Shown here piece by piece: positions 35,882-48,300 of a DNA stretch of 64,000 bases. Both the position numbers and the translations under genes were made by a program. Under the pieces are notes generated by a model that saw only the letters and a list, made by a program, of their open reading frames with translations, ran no database searches and had not been told where the DNA came from. The DNA is from Lonicera japonica (lineage: Eukaryota; Streptophyta; Magnoliopsida; Dipsacales; Caprifoliaceae), in the NCBI GenBank assembly GCA_021464415.1, contig CM038467.1, forward strand, positions 35,061,226 through 35,125,225. Direction: 5' to 3'. Position 1 is the stretch's first letter. Every line of letters starts with the position of its first letter.

Positions 35882-38502
35882 TGTAATACCCCATATTTCA
35901 AATTGAATTATATTAGCTTATTTATATTCATGTGAGTGATTGTTTGATGATTTGGGTGGTCTGAATCAATTTCGGTTGGTAAATAAGAAGTTTTGGTTCT
36001 TCGCGATTCGTTAATTCTAGCTATCTTTGAGCTATCGTAATTTTTTCGTTATTTATCCTACTGAGATTCCCTTCGCATGAGTGTTTAGTATTTGTACCAT
36101 TCTACAACTTTCGTGTTTTGGCCGAAGTCCAGTTCACACTCCTCGTGGGTCAAAATAGGGCGCAAAGTAGGCCCATTGCAAAATTCTAGTCATTCGGTAG
36201 CGCTTTGGCAGAGCGCTATCTTCGGTGAATTTCTAGGAAAAATATATCCAATATTTGGAAAAATTTGTTCTTAGAAAGTTGTAGATCTTTGAAATACCTT
36301 TCCGTGGACATAAAGAATGCCTCAATCGGAGTTCCGAATGAAAAGTTATGGCCAAACAAAAACAGTGGTTCAGAGCCAAAAATTTATAGCGCGGACCGGA
36401 TGGCCTTTTTGGCATACAGGTTGAGCACCAAATTTTTGAGAAATTTGTGCTCTGCGGATCGGTATTTAGTATTTGGCATACCAGTCCGCCAGTTAACTAT
36501 TCCCATCGACTTAAGCACGTTTTTAAGCCATTTTTGGTCATTTTTCATCCAAACTTCGTGCCAAACATTTCCACAGTCCTCTTAAGAGTTCTAGATGGTT
36601 CTAGAGAGAGAAAGAGGAAGATTTCTACACATCTATCCGTCCGAATCGTGGATTTAAGCTTGATATCATCCAAAACCACCTCTAAGGTACTATTCATCAT
36701 CTTCTACCTTGATTTTCTTCTATAAAAGCTCAAGTGTGAGCTTTGGCTACTTGGGTTGGGTTTATATATCATTGATTCAGGGATTTTTCTATGCTAGGAA
36801 TGTGTTGACACGAGAGCTTGAGTATTTCACCGAACGGGGCTTCGATTTACATCTTTCTTCTTTCTTTTGGTTCTACAAACTTGAGGTAGTGGTTATATTT
36901 TTTTCAAAACTCGATATTATGATTTTATTCATCAAAATATGAATGATTATATACATATATGTTTGATATGAAGCACATACTTCTTTATTATTGATTATAC
37001 TCAGATGATATATACATGTATTATTGCTATGAAAACCATGATTAGTTGATATTCATAAATCATGCATGATTAAGCTATGATTCAATGATACGAAGCGATA
37101 TATGCCAAATAAACTCAATTCTCACGTAGTATTTGATGTCTACGGAATGTCCCTTGGGTGTATATGTGTTTAGTTGATATGATTGAACTAGTAAATGGTT
37201 TTGGTATGCACCAAGGGAAAAGTATGAGGTTCGATGAGGTTTATGTGGCATATGTTATTTCTAGCTTGCATTTAGAGCATGCTGTGCACGTTTGCATCAT
37301 TATTGTGTCAACCTGGCATCTCGAAGATATCTTGACAAGTTCAGAGCCTCTTTATGACATATGGTGTGGAAATTATCTCGTGGGAGAACTATATCTCGTA
37401 TCCATGTTATGGATGGCTTTCTATGCTCTTGAGGCATTCTTGGATGTGTGATTATCTCTCTTCGAGAATTCTTATTCGTATGGAGATATATTCTCGGCTA
37501 TGTTATATGGTGGGATGTTGCCCACAGTGATCAGTATCTATGTTTAGGCCTTCCGTCGGTGAAGGGGAATACTTGTGGTTAGTGCTTTCTGGTATGGAAA
37601 ATAAGCAGGGCCTGGTGCCCTTGGGTTGAAAAGCCCTAAACCACCGGGGGTCAGCAAGTCGTCGGCTGTCTAATGCCAACGGTGAGCAGTCCGAAAATCT
37701 ATATAACGGCAAGGGACTAATATTCTGGTTAACATGAAAATGAGCTGTTGACGTGATATGGTGGACTGTGGTTCAAATTGTTATCATCTGTTAATATTCA
37801 CCCGAAACGGAAAGGCCTTATTTTGATCTCGATCTTATGTCTCTTGAGGGCGGTCAGGCCCATGTTATGAATGTTCATGAATTGATCTTCTAGCGAGGCG
37901 GTCAGGCCCACGATTATTGTTACAGTTATAATTCCTAATAACGACCAGCTATGGTCCTGGATAGGCAAACTCATATCATTTGCTATCTCGGCTCACTCAT
38001 ATTCTGGTGATTCGACATAACGGTTGACAAAACGGAGGTAACCTGCATAAGCATAAGCATAAGCATGCATGGTTTTGTGAAATTATGATAAGTTACAAAT
38101 CATGTTTAAATTTTATTATGAAAAGGTTTACTTTGTTTAAAGTAACGAATCAATAAATGTTTTTAAAGTCGTTCCCTTTTACTCCCCCCTACTGGGCGAT
38201 ATGCTCACCCCGTTTTTCTAAAACTATATAGGTATTGAGGAGTCCAAAGAGGGCATTGACGCAACGGGATCGAGGACATGTTAGTAAGTCTGATACGGAC
38301 TCATTTTTGTCATGTATATGTTCTCTCGGGAAGCCACGGCTAGCCCGAAATGTAGCATATTCATTTGGGTTACTTAGTTAGTTATGTAACATGAATATGT
38401 ATATGCTTGTATGTTTGTGTGCAGTACAAACATCAAGAATATGATTATGAATTTGTTGTTTGACACTCATGTTATTACTGGTTGTATTTCTTTATGCATT
38501 TA

Positions 38503-40442
38503 TGATAAACGCGTAATTTTGTAGTCGCTAACACTCTTTTGATTGTGTTTATCGCGTTTATCTTAGCCTAGTTTAATCAAATTTACCCACTTTTGCACAC
38601 ACTCAAATATCAAGAATTGCTTTAACATGGCTCAAAGTAGCATTTTCTAGTGTTTTGAGTGTACCTTCAGGCTATGGAAGCAAGTTGGAGAGCTTTGGGA
38701 AGCGTACAAGAGAGATAGAAACCAAAAGAGAAGAAAAAAAGTCTCCCGAAGTGTCCTCTGACCAATCAGTGGAGCCTCTGATTGATCAGAGGCCACCTTT
38801 TAGTGCAGAACATGCCCTCTGATCGATCAGAAGGTGCTCTGATCGATCAGAGCCCACCTTTTGAGCCAAAATCTCCCCTCTGATCGATCAGAGAAGCCTC
38901 TGATCGATCAGAGACCTCCCAGATCTCAAAGGACGGCACCCAAAAGCAGTTTTTCTCCCCTTTTTATGCATTGAAACTCACCAAAAGTGCTGGACTTTCC
39001 ATTTCTAGATAGGATGAGGTGCTTACCCATTGGGTTCTTTAGAAAAGTGTACTAGAATACCCATTTTTGGGCATTGCTCTCCCATTATTTATTTGCTCTT
39101 TGTCCCTCATGTAATGGATGCAATTTTCTAGATCTAGATTCAAGTTAGATAAATATTATTTTCCTGCACTTTCTCTCTATCTATCACTTTTGTAAGAAAT
39201 CTAGTTAGAGAAACTCTTGAGAGAAATGGAGATCACTTTAATGGTTTTTGTTTATACAACTATCATGGAGTAGTTTCATTGCTAAGGCTAAAAAATGAAG
39301 TTTGCATTGCATTAATTATGTAAGTTTGTTTCTCATTCCATTGTTAGTATTGTTAAATACTTGTTGAATCCTTCATCTTCTCCATTCAATCAACCATTCA
39401 TAAGTTAGTAAGATAATCCTCATAAGGTGATTAGACTTTGTATGCCTTGTATACATAGATCTCAAGCATTAATGAGGAGATGATACATTTGTGTATTTCT
39501 TATTAGCCTATGTCCATTCCTTCTATGATTGAGATACTTTACATTGCCAAGCATGTTTAGTCTTTGAATATTCATAGAAATACCATAAATTTGAGATTCC
39601 AATCCTTGAATGCTTTAATGATATGTTGAGTGCTTTCTACACTTTATGTGATTTTGAGACTCAATATTTTCTTAGTTAGAGTGTTGCCAAGGAGGATCTC
39701 TTAAGTTTATGCCATAATCAACTACACTAATCACCTTAAGGATTCAATTTGTATTTATCAAATATGTCTAAACCGGATGATTTAATCTCCACCTAGACCT
39801 CCCAATCTTAGACAAATGAAATGTTATGATTTATTGTGCTAAACTTTTTAGTTGGCCATTTTCATAATCAAGTCAATTGCCTAGGGGAAACTAACAATGA
39901 ATTCTCAATGCCTAGTTTAATTTTATGCCTTTTCTTTTGGTGTATCTCAAGTTTGCATCTTGGTTGGACATTATATGGGAATGGGTTGCACTTGCTTCAC
40001 ACCCTTTGTTACAAGATAAAAATGAGAGATACATTTGTATTGAGTTTTACTTACACCCTTTCTTTATATGGCATTTATATGGGAATGGGTTGCTCTTGCT
40101 TCACACCCTTTTGCTTAGAAAAGTGTAAGGTACTCAACACTTAGGAATTGCATTGAGAATTTTGAATGAGATTAATTTTACATAACATTGCAAAGCAAAT
40201 GAATTCTATAATGCCTTAGCCTTTTCTTATCAATTAATACATCACTTTAATTTTTATTGCAAGACTTTAAAATCAACAACTAAAATCAACAAATCAAATT
40301 CTCTTGAACAAAGCCTTGGACTCGTAATCACCACATCGTCTTTCCGACTATCCTTGTGGTTCGACACTTGGACTTACCAAGTATTATAACTTGACGACCT
40401 ACACTTGGGTTCCTAAGCGCGAAAGTATTTTCGGGCGCGTCA
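38503..40442 (+). mobile_element. Solo LTR inside the 3' LTR (third nesting level)
   Basis: 1940 bp from TGATAAACGCG to GGGCGCGTCA, with identical 5-bp target duplications ATTTA at 38498-38502 and 40443-40447. TG...CA ends, no primer site, no internal region and no second LTR point to a solo LTR left by unequal recombination. The long GC-richer end (TTCGACACTTGGACTTACC... GGGCGCGTCA) recalls Tat/Athila-type gypsy LTRs. Two small ORFs near 39836-40144 are not supported. Confidence 0.8.
38755..38914. repeat. Array of TCTGATCGATCAGA palindromes
   Basis: Six copies of a palindromic core: one TCTGACCAATCAGT, one TCTGATTGATCAGA and four TCTGATCGATCAG, with unequal spacers of about 3 to 35 bases. 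Each could form a small hairpin. The array is inside the solo LTR. Confidence 0.85.
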
Positions 40443-40542
40443 ATTTATATATATACCCATTTTAGTCAATCTAAGATGGGTTAGTAGCACTCCAGGTCTT
40501 AATTACGGGTGTTGCCCTATAGATTAAGGCGGGGGTGTTACA

Positions 40543-43500
40543 GTGAAACCACTGAAGGTATATGGAATACGTTAGGGGACCTCTACATTAATGAATCGGA
40601 CTTTCTATAGGTTCATGAATTAATGTGTAAAGCTATCAAAATGCAACATAATAGGCAGCCAGTATCAATGTTTTTTATTAAATTGAAGAATGTATGGGCA
40701 AAAATTGATCAAAAATGTCCCTGTAAAATCAAGAATCTGGAGGATATTAAGTGGTACCAACGAGAAAAGAAGCTTGAGCGGGTTCATGCCTTCTTAAGAG
40801 AACTCGATGCGAAACATAGCAGTGCTAAAGGGGAATTACTCAGAACCCAAACCTCCTGGCTTGACTACTGCCTTTGCATACATCCGTAAGTATAAATCCC
40901 AACAAAATAGTCTTTAATAGGCATAGGTTGAAATTTTTAGCCCGACTATTCAGTCCAAGCCACCAACAGCCAACCATTAACAACAGGGGTCAATTTTTCT
41001 TCATCAGCAACGTCCTCCACAGGCTCTAACCGTCCAAAATGTACCTATTGCAATGATCTGAGGCCTGTTTGAGAAACTTATTGGAAGTTGAATCCACATC
41101 TTAAACCTCAGAATTAGGGTTACGGTGCTAAAGGGAAGGCAGATGCCTTTCAATTGGTTCAAAAACTAAATTTCTATGGAATAATCGGACAAAATAATCA
41201 TAGTTCTATAAAGGCTACTCCTACGGTATCTATTGCCAGTCTAAGTAAATTTGGTATGGCTTTAAAGATTTCTCATTTTGTTAATTCTGATAATTGGATT
41301 ATTGATTCTGGTGCGCCTGATCATATGGCTTATGATAAATCTTATTTTACTGAGTTTTTTCCCCACTAGTATCTTATGTTACAAATACAAATGATGAAAC
41401 TTTTCCTGTGTTAGGGACAAGGTCAGTCCGTATTACCCGAACTCTAAAACTACATCATGTTTTATATGTTCTTACCTTGTCTCATAACTTATTATATGTT
41501 CCTTAATTGAATATTTAATCTCAATATTCTATTACTTTTTATCCCATGTATATGCTTTTTTAGGATCTTCTCACCAGGGAAGTGATTGGAAGGGGGTATC
41601 TGGGGGCAAATTATTTTACCTAGATCAGATGTATGCTGGACAGAAACTAGGAGCACCGTCCCGTGCTGCTTTGATTTCAAATTTTGATAAATTAAGTGAA
41701 TTTTGGTTATGGCATTGCCGATTAGGTCATCCCTCTTTCAATATTATGAAAAAAAAACTATGCCTACCTTATTAATTGGTGTTAATAAGTCTGTTTTATA
41801 TAGTGAAACTTGTGTTTTGACTAAAAGTCATCATGCTACTTATTCTTCCAGTATTTCTAATAAAAGTAGTATTCCTTTTGAGTTGATTCATTCTGATGTT
41901 TGGTACCCCTTTAGAGGGTCCACTATTTCTGGTATGCGGTACTTTGTGTTATTCATTGATGATTATACAAGACTGTCATGGTTAGTTATTCTTAAAACCA
42001 CAGACGAGGTCTTTCCAACTTTTCCAACTTTTCGCAATCTAATTCAAACACTGTACTATAGCATCATTAAAATCCTTCGGTTTGATAAGGGGGGGAGTAT
42101 GTCAATCATGCCTTTAGCGAATTTTTTCAAACGCATGCATTGTTCACCAAACTACTTGTCCACAAACACAAGAACAAAATATAGTTTCTAAAAGAAAAAA
42201 TCATCGCTTACTTGACATGGCTTGTGCCCTTTTTTTTCCTGCTCATATGCCAAAGTACCTTTGGGGTGATGATGTACTAGCTTCATCCTACCTCATTAAT
42301 CATCTTCCTTTTAGTGTCCTTTAGGAAAAACTTTCACTTGAGATGCTTATATCTCATGTGTCGTTACCTTCAATTCATAACCTTCCAGTTCATGTCTATG
42401 GTCGTGTTGTCTTTGTCCATGTTATTAAAAATCAAAGGTCTAAGTTAGATGCCCGAGCGATTAAGTGTGTATTTATTGGTTATGGGGGATATAAAAAAGG
42501 TTACAAGTGTTACCATCCACCTACCCGAAAGTATTATGTCACTATGGACGTTACTTTCTTCGAAGAGATGAGTTATTTTTCCTCATCTAACTCTGCCCTT
42601 CTGGGAAAGAGTTCATATTTTGAAGAACTATCTTATAGTGAGGAGGAAAATCCACAGGTGCTAGATGATATACAGGCGGTTCCAGTTGACATCCAGGTCA
42701 AGACACTAGTTCAGACATAAGAAGTCACATCTGCCCTCTCCACTATTCAAGACAAGAAGGCTGTAGGTTTTCGTTTGGTGTTTAATGTAAAGTACAATGT
42801 GTATGGTTTTGTAAATCGATATAAAGTCCAACTTGTAACCCAAGGGTTTACTCAAACATATGGGATAGACTATGATGAGACATTTGCTCATGTCATAAAA
42901 ATGAACACTATTCGGGTTCTACTATAACTTGTAGTGAGTTTTAATTGACCTCTTCAACAACTTGATGTTAAGAATGCATTTTTTCATGAAGAATTAGCTA
43001 AAGAAATGTACATGGTTTTTCCACCAGGGTATGTGTAAGCTTCTCCTGCTAATTTTGTATATAAATTGGAGAAAACACTGTCTGGGCTTAAACAGTCACC
43101 TCGTGTGTAGTTTGGAAGGTTCTCACAATTCATGAAGAAGGTGGGTTATAAACAGAGTAACTCAAACCATACCTTGTTCCTCAAACACCAACAAGGGAAA
43201 GTAACAACTTTGATTATTTATGTTGATGATATGGCAATCACTGGTGATGATACTGTTGAAATTGGTAGATTGCAGAAACAGTTGGTTTCTGAGTTTAAAG
43301 TAAAGGACTTAGGTGAACTTAAGTATTTCTTAAGGATCAAGGAAGCAAGAAGGAGTGAATGAATATATTTGTTCTAGAGGAAGTACATCTTTGACCTGTT
43401 GGCAGAAACTAGCATGTTGGATTCTAAACCGGTTGACACTCTTATTAAACAGAATCATTGCTTAGCAGAGTATCTAGACCAAATACCTACTAATATAGCC

Positions 43501-44165
43501 CGCTATCAGAGATTGGTTAGGCATTTAATGTATTTGTCCCATACCTGACCAAATGTAGCTTATGACGTTAGCATGGTAAGTCAGTTCATCCATAATCCAA
43601 GCGAGGCTCACATGGGTCCCGTAATCCGAATTCTAAGATACTTAAAGTCATCCCTAAGAAGAAGAGTGGTGTTTTCTAAACACAATAATTGTCTTAAAAT
43701 TTGGGGTCCTATGTATGCGGATTAGGCCGGGAGTATTACTGACAAAAGGTTGACGTCTGGGCATTTGACCTTTGTATGAACTAATCTTGTTACATGGAAG
43801 AGCAAGAAGCATAAAGTTGCGACAAGATCAAGTGCTAAGACTGAATATAGAAGGATGGTTCAAGGAGAAAGCGAGTTAATGTGGTTAAGAAATTTGATGT
43901 GTGATTTGTGTTTCGGACCTAAGAAAACTGTGCAGTTGTACTGTGACAAGCGGGCAGTGATTGATATATAGTAAAACTAGTCCAGCATGATTATACTAAG
44001 CATGTGGAAATTAATCGTCTTTTTATAAAGGAAAATCTAGATACCAGCCTTATTAGCCTTTCTTTCATTTCCACTGAAGAACAACTTGTAGAGATTATCA
44101 CAAAAGTTGTTTCCATAAAACCATTATACGACTCACTGAGCAAGTTAGACATGGTTGATGTGTAT
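40543..44165 (+). pseudogene. Broken copia gag-pol, 3' part
   Basis: Continues gag from 40543 (MCKAIKMQHNRQPVSMFFIK near 40623), then a damaged zinc knuckle (CTYCNDLRPV near 41040), protease with the intact WIIDSGAPDHM motif near 41296, GAG-pre-integrase WLWHCRLGHPS near 41705, integrase core ELIHSDVW and FIDDYTRLSW (41880-42000), the YGGYKKGYKCYHPPTRK block near 42481, RT with DVKNAFFHEE near 42964 and the YVDD box near 43218, and RNase H YCDKRAVID near 43940. Stops and frameshifts are scattered. Copia domain order. Confidence 0.85.
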
Positions 44166-44184
44166 GCCCCAACTTGAATGGAAG

Positions 44185-44404
44185 TGTTAACGTGAGTCTA
44201 TTAAAGAAGATTGTGATCACATATAGACAATAACGTGTTCACATTGTATAGTTACGTTTTATATAATTGTGTCTATATTTAGATTAGGGTTTATTAGTTT
44301 CCTTTTTTGTATCTTGTACAAGCCCTATATGAAGGGTACTATACATTATGTTAATTATTCAATACAATACATTCTCTTAAATTCTCTCTCTAGAATATTT
44401 GACT
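44185..44404 (+). repeat. 3' LTR of second copia element
   Basis: 220 bp, TGTTAACGTGAG...TTTGACT, matching 29024-29244. Confidence 0.88.
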
Positions 44405-45246
44405 CGATTATGTTATCATTATAACATCATTGTATAAGAGTTTTTCTTTATCAAATTTTCCTATCAACGTTGTTGGAGGGTAGTGCTCATTAGGGCTACC
44501 TGGCATGCAAGAGAGAGATGATAGCTAGCTTCTAGAGTTGATTTGATCCAGACTATAACACAATAATGATGGACAAAATAGGGTAGACAGTCGAGGGCGA
44601 AAAAAAATTCCTGAGAGAAGTATTTTTGGTTGAGTTGTTTGATTATGACTAATATATACCATTAGTTATAGTTGCCTGATTGAGTCCATACATTAACATC
44701 ACTCGTGATAAATATTGGAAGTTCATCTCTTGTATAGAGTGTTATAATGGACAAAAAAGTCACTAAATAAATCTTCAACTCTCTCTCTCTCTCTTAAACA
44801 TAGGAATGGCCAACAATCCCGTCTAGTGGCGGTGGTAACACGTGGGATCATGACCGAGGGCATGTAGGTGTATGGGGGTTTTGCACCCTCAGGTGTAAGC
44901 AAAGTTTGGTAGGCTGCTAAGCTTGTGGATCCATGGGGTAAAGGTCAAAGGGGTGGTACCCTTTTGTAAGAAAATCAAAAAGTAAATTTTGCCTTGCTAA
45001 TTTTAGTGTATTGGAGCAAAAGTTTACCATATTTCGTTACATAAGTAACATACATAAAGTGATAGGAAACATGAAATAGAATCTTCTTGCAGCCACTAAT
45101 TCTTAATTAATTGTCGATCCTAAAGGGCTTGCAACAAAAGTGAATTAAAGAAAATTATAGATTTTTATTTGATTTTGATACCCAAGACCAAAACACATGT
45201 AAGCATTATAATGAACCCAAGACCAAAACGCACGTACGCATTATAA
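44405..45246. other. No coding signal; intronic if the TIR-LRR-NB model holds
   Basis: No supported ORF. It contains a (CT)n run near 44780 and no recognised element. Under the fused gene model this is part of the intron between exon 4 and the NB-ARC exon. Confidence 0.4.
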
Positions 45247-45396
45247 TCAATTACCTTGTTTAGTCTTATCTTCTTTTAGCATATCTTTGTTGATGATGAG
45301 CCCTTTATCTTCCTTTATCATATCTTCGTTGATGATGAGGCATTTATCTTCCTTCAGCAAATCTTTGTTGATGATGAGGTCTTCGGTTCTTGCAGC
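45247..45396 (-). CDS. Exon 4: three-copy 13-residue charged repeat
   Basis: After the acceptor TTATTTAG, the exon encodes AARTED, then LIINKDLLKEDKC, LIINEDMIKEDKG and LIINKDMLKEDKT, then KQGN and a stop at 45247-45249. The DNA period is 39 bp. A donor (CAAG/GTAATT) at 45254 lies just before the stop and would allow splicing to a further exon. The acceptor phase matches the exon 3 donor at 45933 (CAG/GTAGTT). If exon 3 is not spliced here, it reads through to a stop at 45907. Confidence 0.55.
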   Translation of the reverse strand, partial: AARTEDLIINKDLLKEDKCLIINEDMIKEDKGLIINKDMLKEDKTKQGN

Positions 45397-48300
45397 CTAA
45401 ATAATAGAAAAGGAAATGCTTAGCTTATGATAAACATTACGCAAGAAATCATGCACATGAAATATATATATATATATATAAAGCAATTTTTTTATCTTTT
45501 TTTTCGACTAGGATAACAAAGCCACTAAGTGCTAGGTTGCCCACAATTCTAATCAACCCATGAAAAAGATTGGTCTGGTGAGGAGTTGATACCTCCTTTC
45601 GCGTACTTTTTTGTGCACATCTTTTATAAGTGTAGCATTATGCTAATATTATACTTGATTGTAATTGGGTTATTTTGAATTGACATGGATTGAATACGAT
45701 ACTAATTAAGTCAAATTTGTGTTAAAGAAAACAGTGAAAAAAATAACTTGTACCGTTTATTTTACCTATTAGTACTACGAGTCAATAAAAATATTAAGCT
45801 ACGAATACAGCGAATATGCTTTGGAGTATTCAGCTCATAGTGTTGCTGTAAGGAGGCATATATGAGAAATGCTAGTTTACAGAGAAATAAGGAAAATCAA
45901 TTGGTATTATCGAATAAGTAAGTCGAAAACTACCTGATTCTCAAGAGATGGTTGATTATGAGAGTTTCCAGAATGTTTTAGTCGATCCATTGATTGGACA
46001 AATACGTGATGCAAATAATCTGTTTCATTGCTGCTCAAGTCCAGCGCTTTCGAACATTGACTTTCATCTTTAACCTTGTGCATATATTTAATGTACTTGT
46101 CTTCAGGAGAGAGATTATCGAGCTTTGGGCAATTATAAACGACTATCTTTTGTAGCTTCTGTGGGATGATTAAACCACTAGAAATGCTGAGTAATTCAGG
46201 TAGGTGTACAAGTAATATAGTCTTCAAGCTCGGGAGAAATGCATGATCAGCTTCCAAGAGACCAGGTCCCACACTTACTAGGCTTTGAATCTTGGGACAA
46301 TCTTTAACTATAAGCTCTTTCAAGTTTACAAGATTGCGCAGCAACGCTAGGTTGAAAATGGTGATCAACTCAGGGCATGTATAAAGCGCCAAGATTTCTA
46401 GACTGGACAAACAACCTGTAACAATTGGACCTTTCCAAACGCATTGCAAGTTCTTCATGTGATGAACACTCAAGTAACGTAGCAATTCAAGAACAGGTTT
46501 TCTATCATTTGCGGTAGCATTATATCCTTCTTTATAGAAGTCACTTCCGTCAATAATAGTTTCCATCATATTGCATTCCACAATCAAGCAGCACACAAGA
46601 AGAGCCATCTCTTGGATCGTGAATACAGATAACTTTTCAAAAGTCCAGTGGCGATCAAGGAACAAAGCCTTGGCATGTTCAAGTGCCTTGCCAACTATAA
46701 CTGTGCTTCCCTCTCCATTTACATACTTCAAGCATTTATCGGATTTCTCATACTCACTCTGAAGATCATCTGGCAGGCAAACTACAATATCCGACTCATG
46801 GCGGCCCACGATCAACCTAAAGTTCGATAAATTTGTGTACACGTTCCTTGGGAGTTGCAGAAATTGTTGTAATAGCTCATCTGTTGGAAAGTACAATTTC
46901 AATATTTTCAAGTTTCTCAATTCTGACAACTCCTTAATAATAGTTCTTAACTTTACATCCCACCACTCGCAGTCCGGATCCACATGAATACTTAATTCCT
47001 TCAGGCGAGATAATTTTGATAATGCTCCTGTTGGGATTATTGCCTCAATCCCCTTTCTTCCTATGTAGCTGTCTGCACATCTGTACAAGGACACCTGTTG
47101 GAAAGCAAGATTTTATTATTTGTAAATTGACTGTTTACCAATTTTAATGTGGTATTATATCATTGCATGTCTTTGGTTAGAACATATCTAGTTTTCTATT
47201 TAGTAATTGAGTATTTCCTTATTTAGTTATTTCCTTTTGTTTCCTTTCATATATTCTTGTTTTAGGGTTTATTCGTGTCCTATGTATATCCCCTTGGGCA
47301 GTAATTTTGGAAAATAAAATCTGGAGAACATGTATTGAGACACATTGACATATCACCTGCGCATTGGTTAGTAAGAAACTTTGGGTATATTCTATTTATG
47401 ACAGACTCAATTCACTGATCACTAACGTAGTGGCGATATGTCATTGTCATAACACATTTACAAAAGCAGTTAGAACAACAATTATCAATATATGTATAAT
47501 CTTCGTTTCCAACAGTACCTTCAAGCATTCCAACTTAAGTAGATCTCCAATTTCCTCGGGCAGACATGTGAGCTCAGTTCCTTCTAGATCAAGCAACTCC
47601 AGATTCTTAAGAGCTCCAATATTAGCTGGTAGTTCCATCAAGATTTCATCACCTCTCAACAAGAGTTGACGAAGTTCAACCAAACTGGAAATTGTATCAG
47701 GCAATGATTCAATGCTCCTATTCGACAAATCGAGAGCTCTCACTGCGTACATGCCTTCAAGCTCTGAGAGAGGAATGTCTGTCATATCAGATATATGTTC
47801 GAAAAACGAGTTGACCGGGTTAAGGAACCCTGGATTTTCCAGCACCTCATTCGAGCTCGATCCTTCTCCTTCCTGATCCTTAAGTAACTCGACATCTGTT
47901 ACGCCAATTGCTTCCACTTTTTCAATAAATGCTGCACGAGCTATAAAATTGTTGACGGTGCCTAATACCACTTGGGACCCAACCGTCTTGAGTTTATCTT
48001 CGATCATTTTAATAATTTTTTGAATGCAGCTTGACTCAACTCTGAGGATTTATTGCAATCAAAATCAAAAATAAAGTGAAATGATGACAATATCATATTG
48101 AAGTGCTTTACAGATTCTAAAGAAAATAGCAAACATAAATCTTGTTTCAAATAAATAAAAAATGATCAACAACATGTTTATCAAAACGATCCATCATTTA
48201 ACAAACAACCTTAATCCATATTAACCAAATGTACATATCTTCTTTCTCTTTCTAAGTAACTTCAGAAACCATGCAGTCGACAACGGTTCCAGTTCTATTT

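Larger units (their letters stand above)
30314..40542 (+). mobile_element. LARD-type non-autonomous LTR element (Tekay/Del-like ends) inside copia gag
   Basis: Begins TGTAATATC and ends GTGTTACA, with identical target duplications GTGAA at 30309-30313 and 40543-40547. LTRs are about 2.7 kb (30314-33016 and 35882-40542, the latter split by a solo LTR). The 2.9-kb interior has a primer site and purine tract but no gag-pol. The phrase TTCGAGGACGAAATTTTTAT followed by GTGGGGGAGA before TGTAATACC is characteristic of Del/Tekay chromoviral elements, so it is probably a deletion derivative of one. It would need enzymes from a related autonomous element. Confidence 0.85.
35882..40542 (+). repeat. 3' LTR of the LARD-type element, interrupted
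   Basis: Starts TGTAATACC at 35882 and continues to 38502, resumes at 40448 and ends GTTACA at 40542. The break holds the solo LTR at 38503-40442. The tail after the break matches the 5' LTR end almost base for base. Confidence 0.85.
29024..44404 (+). mobile_element. Second Ty1/copia element, host of two nested insertions
   Basis: LTRs at 29024-29244 and 44185-44404 both begin TGTTAAC and end AATATTTGACT. A primer site (TGGTATCAGAGG) starts at 29245. Flanking bases are TGATT (29019-29023) and CGATT (44405-44409), a target duplication that differs at one site. LTRs differ at about 10 percent by eye, so this insertion looks older than the first copia. The gag is split by the insertion at 30314-40542. 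Without nested DNA the element would be about 5.15 kb. Confidence 0.9.

Noticed and set aside
38755..38914. CRISPR-like array
   Set aside because: Repeats are short palindromes with irregular spacers inside a plant LTR; not a CRISPR array.
47160..47340. Possible LTR fragment in intron 2
   Set aside because: Contains LTR-like phrases (TAGGGTTTATTCGTG, ATGTATATCCCC) but no partner or boundary could be found.
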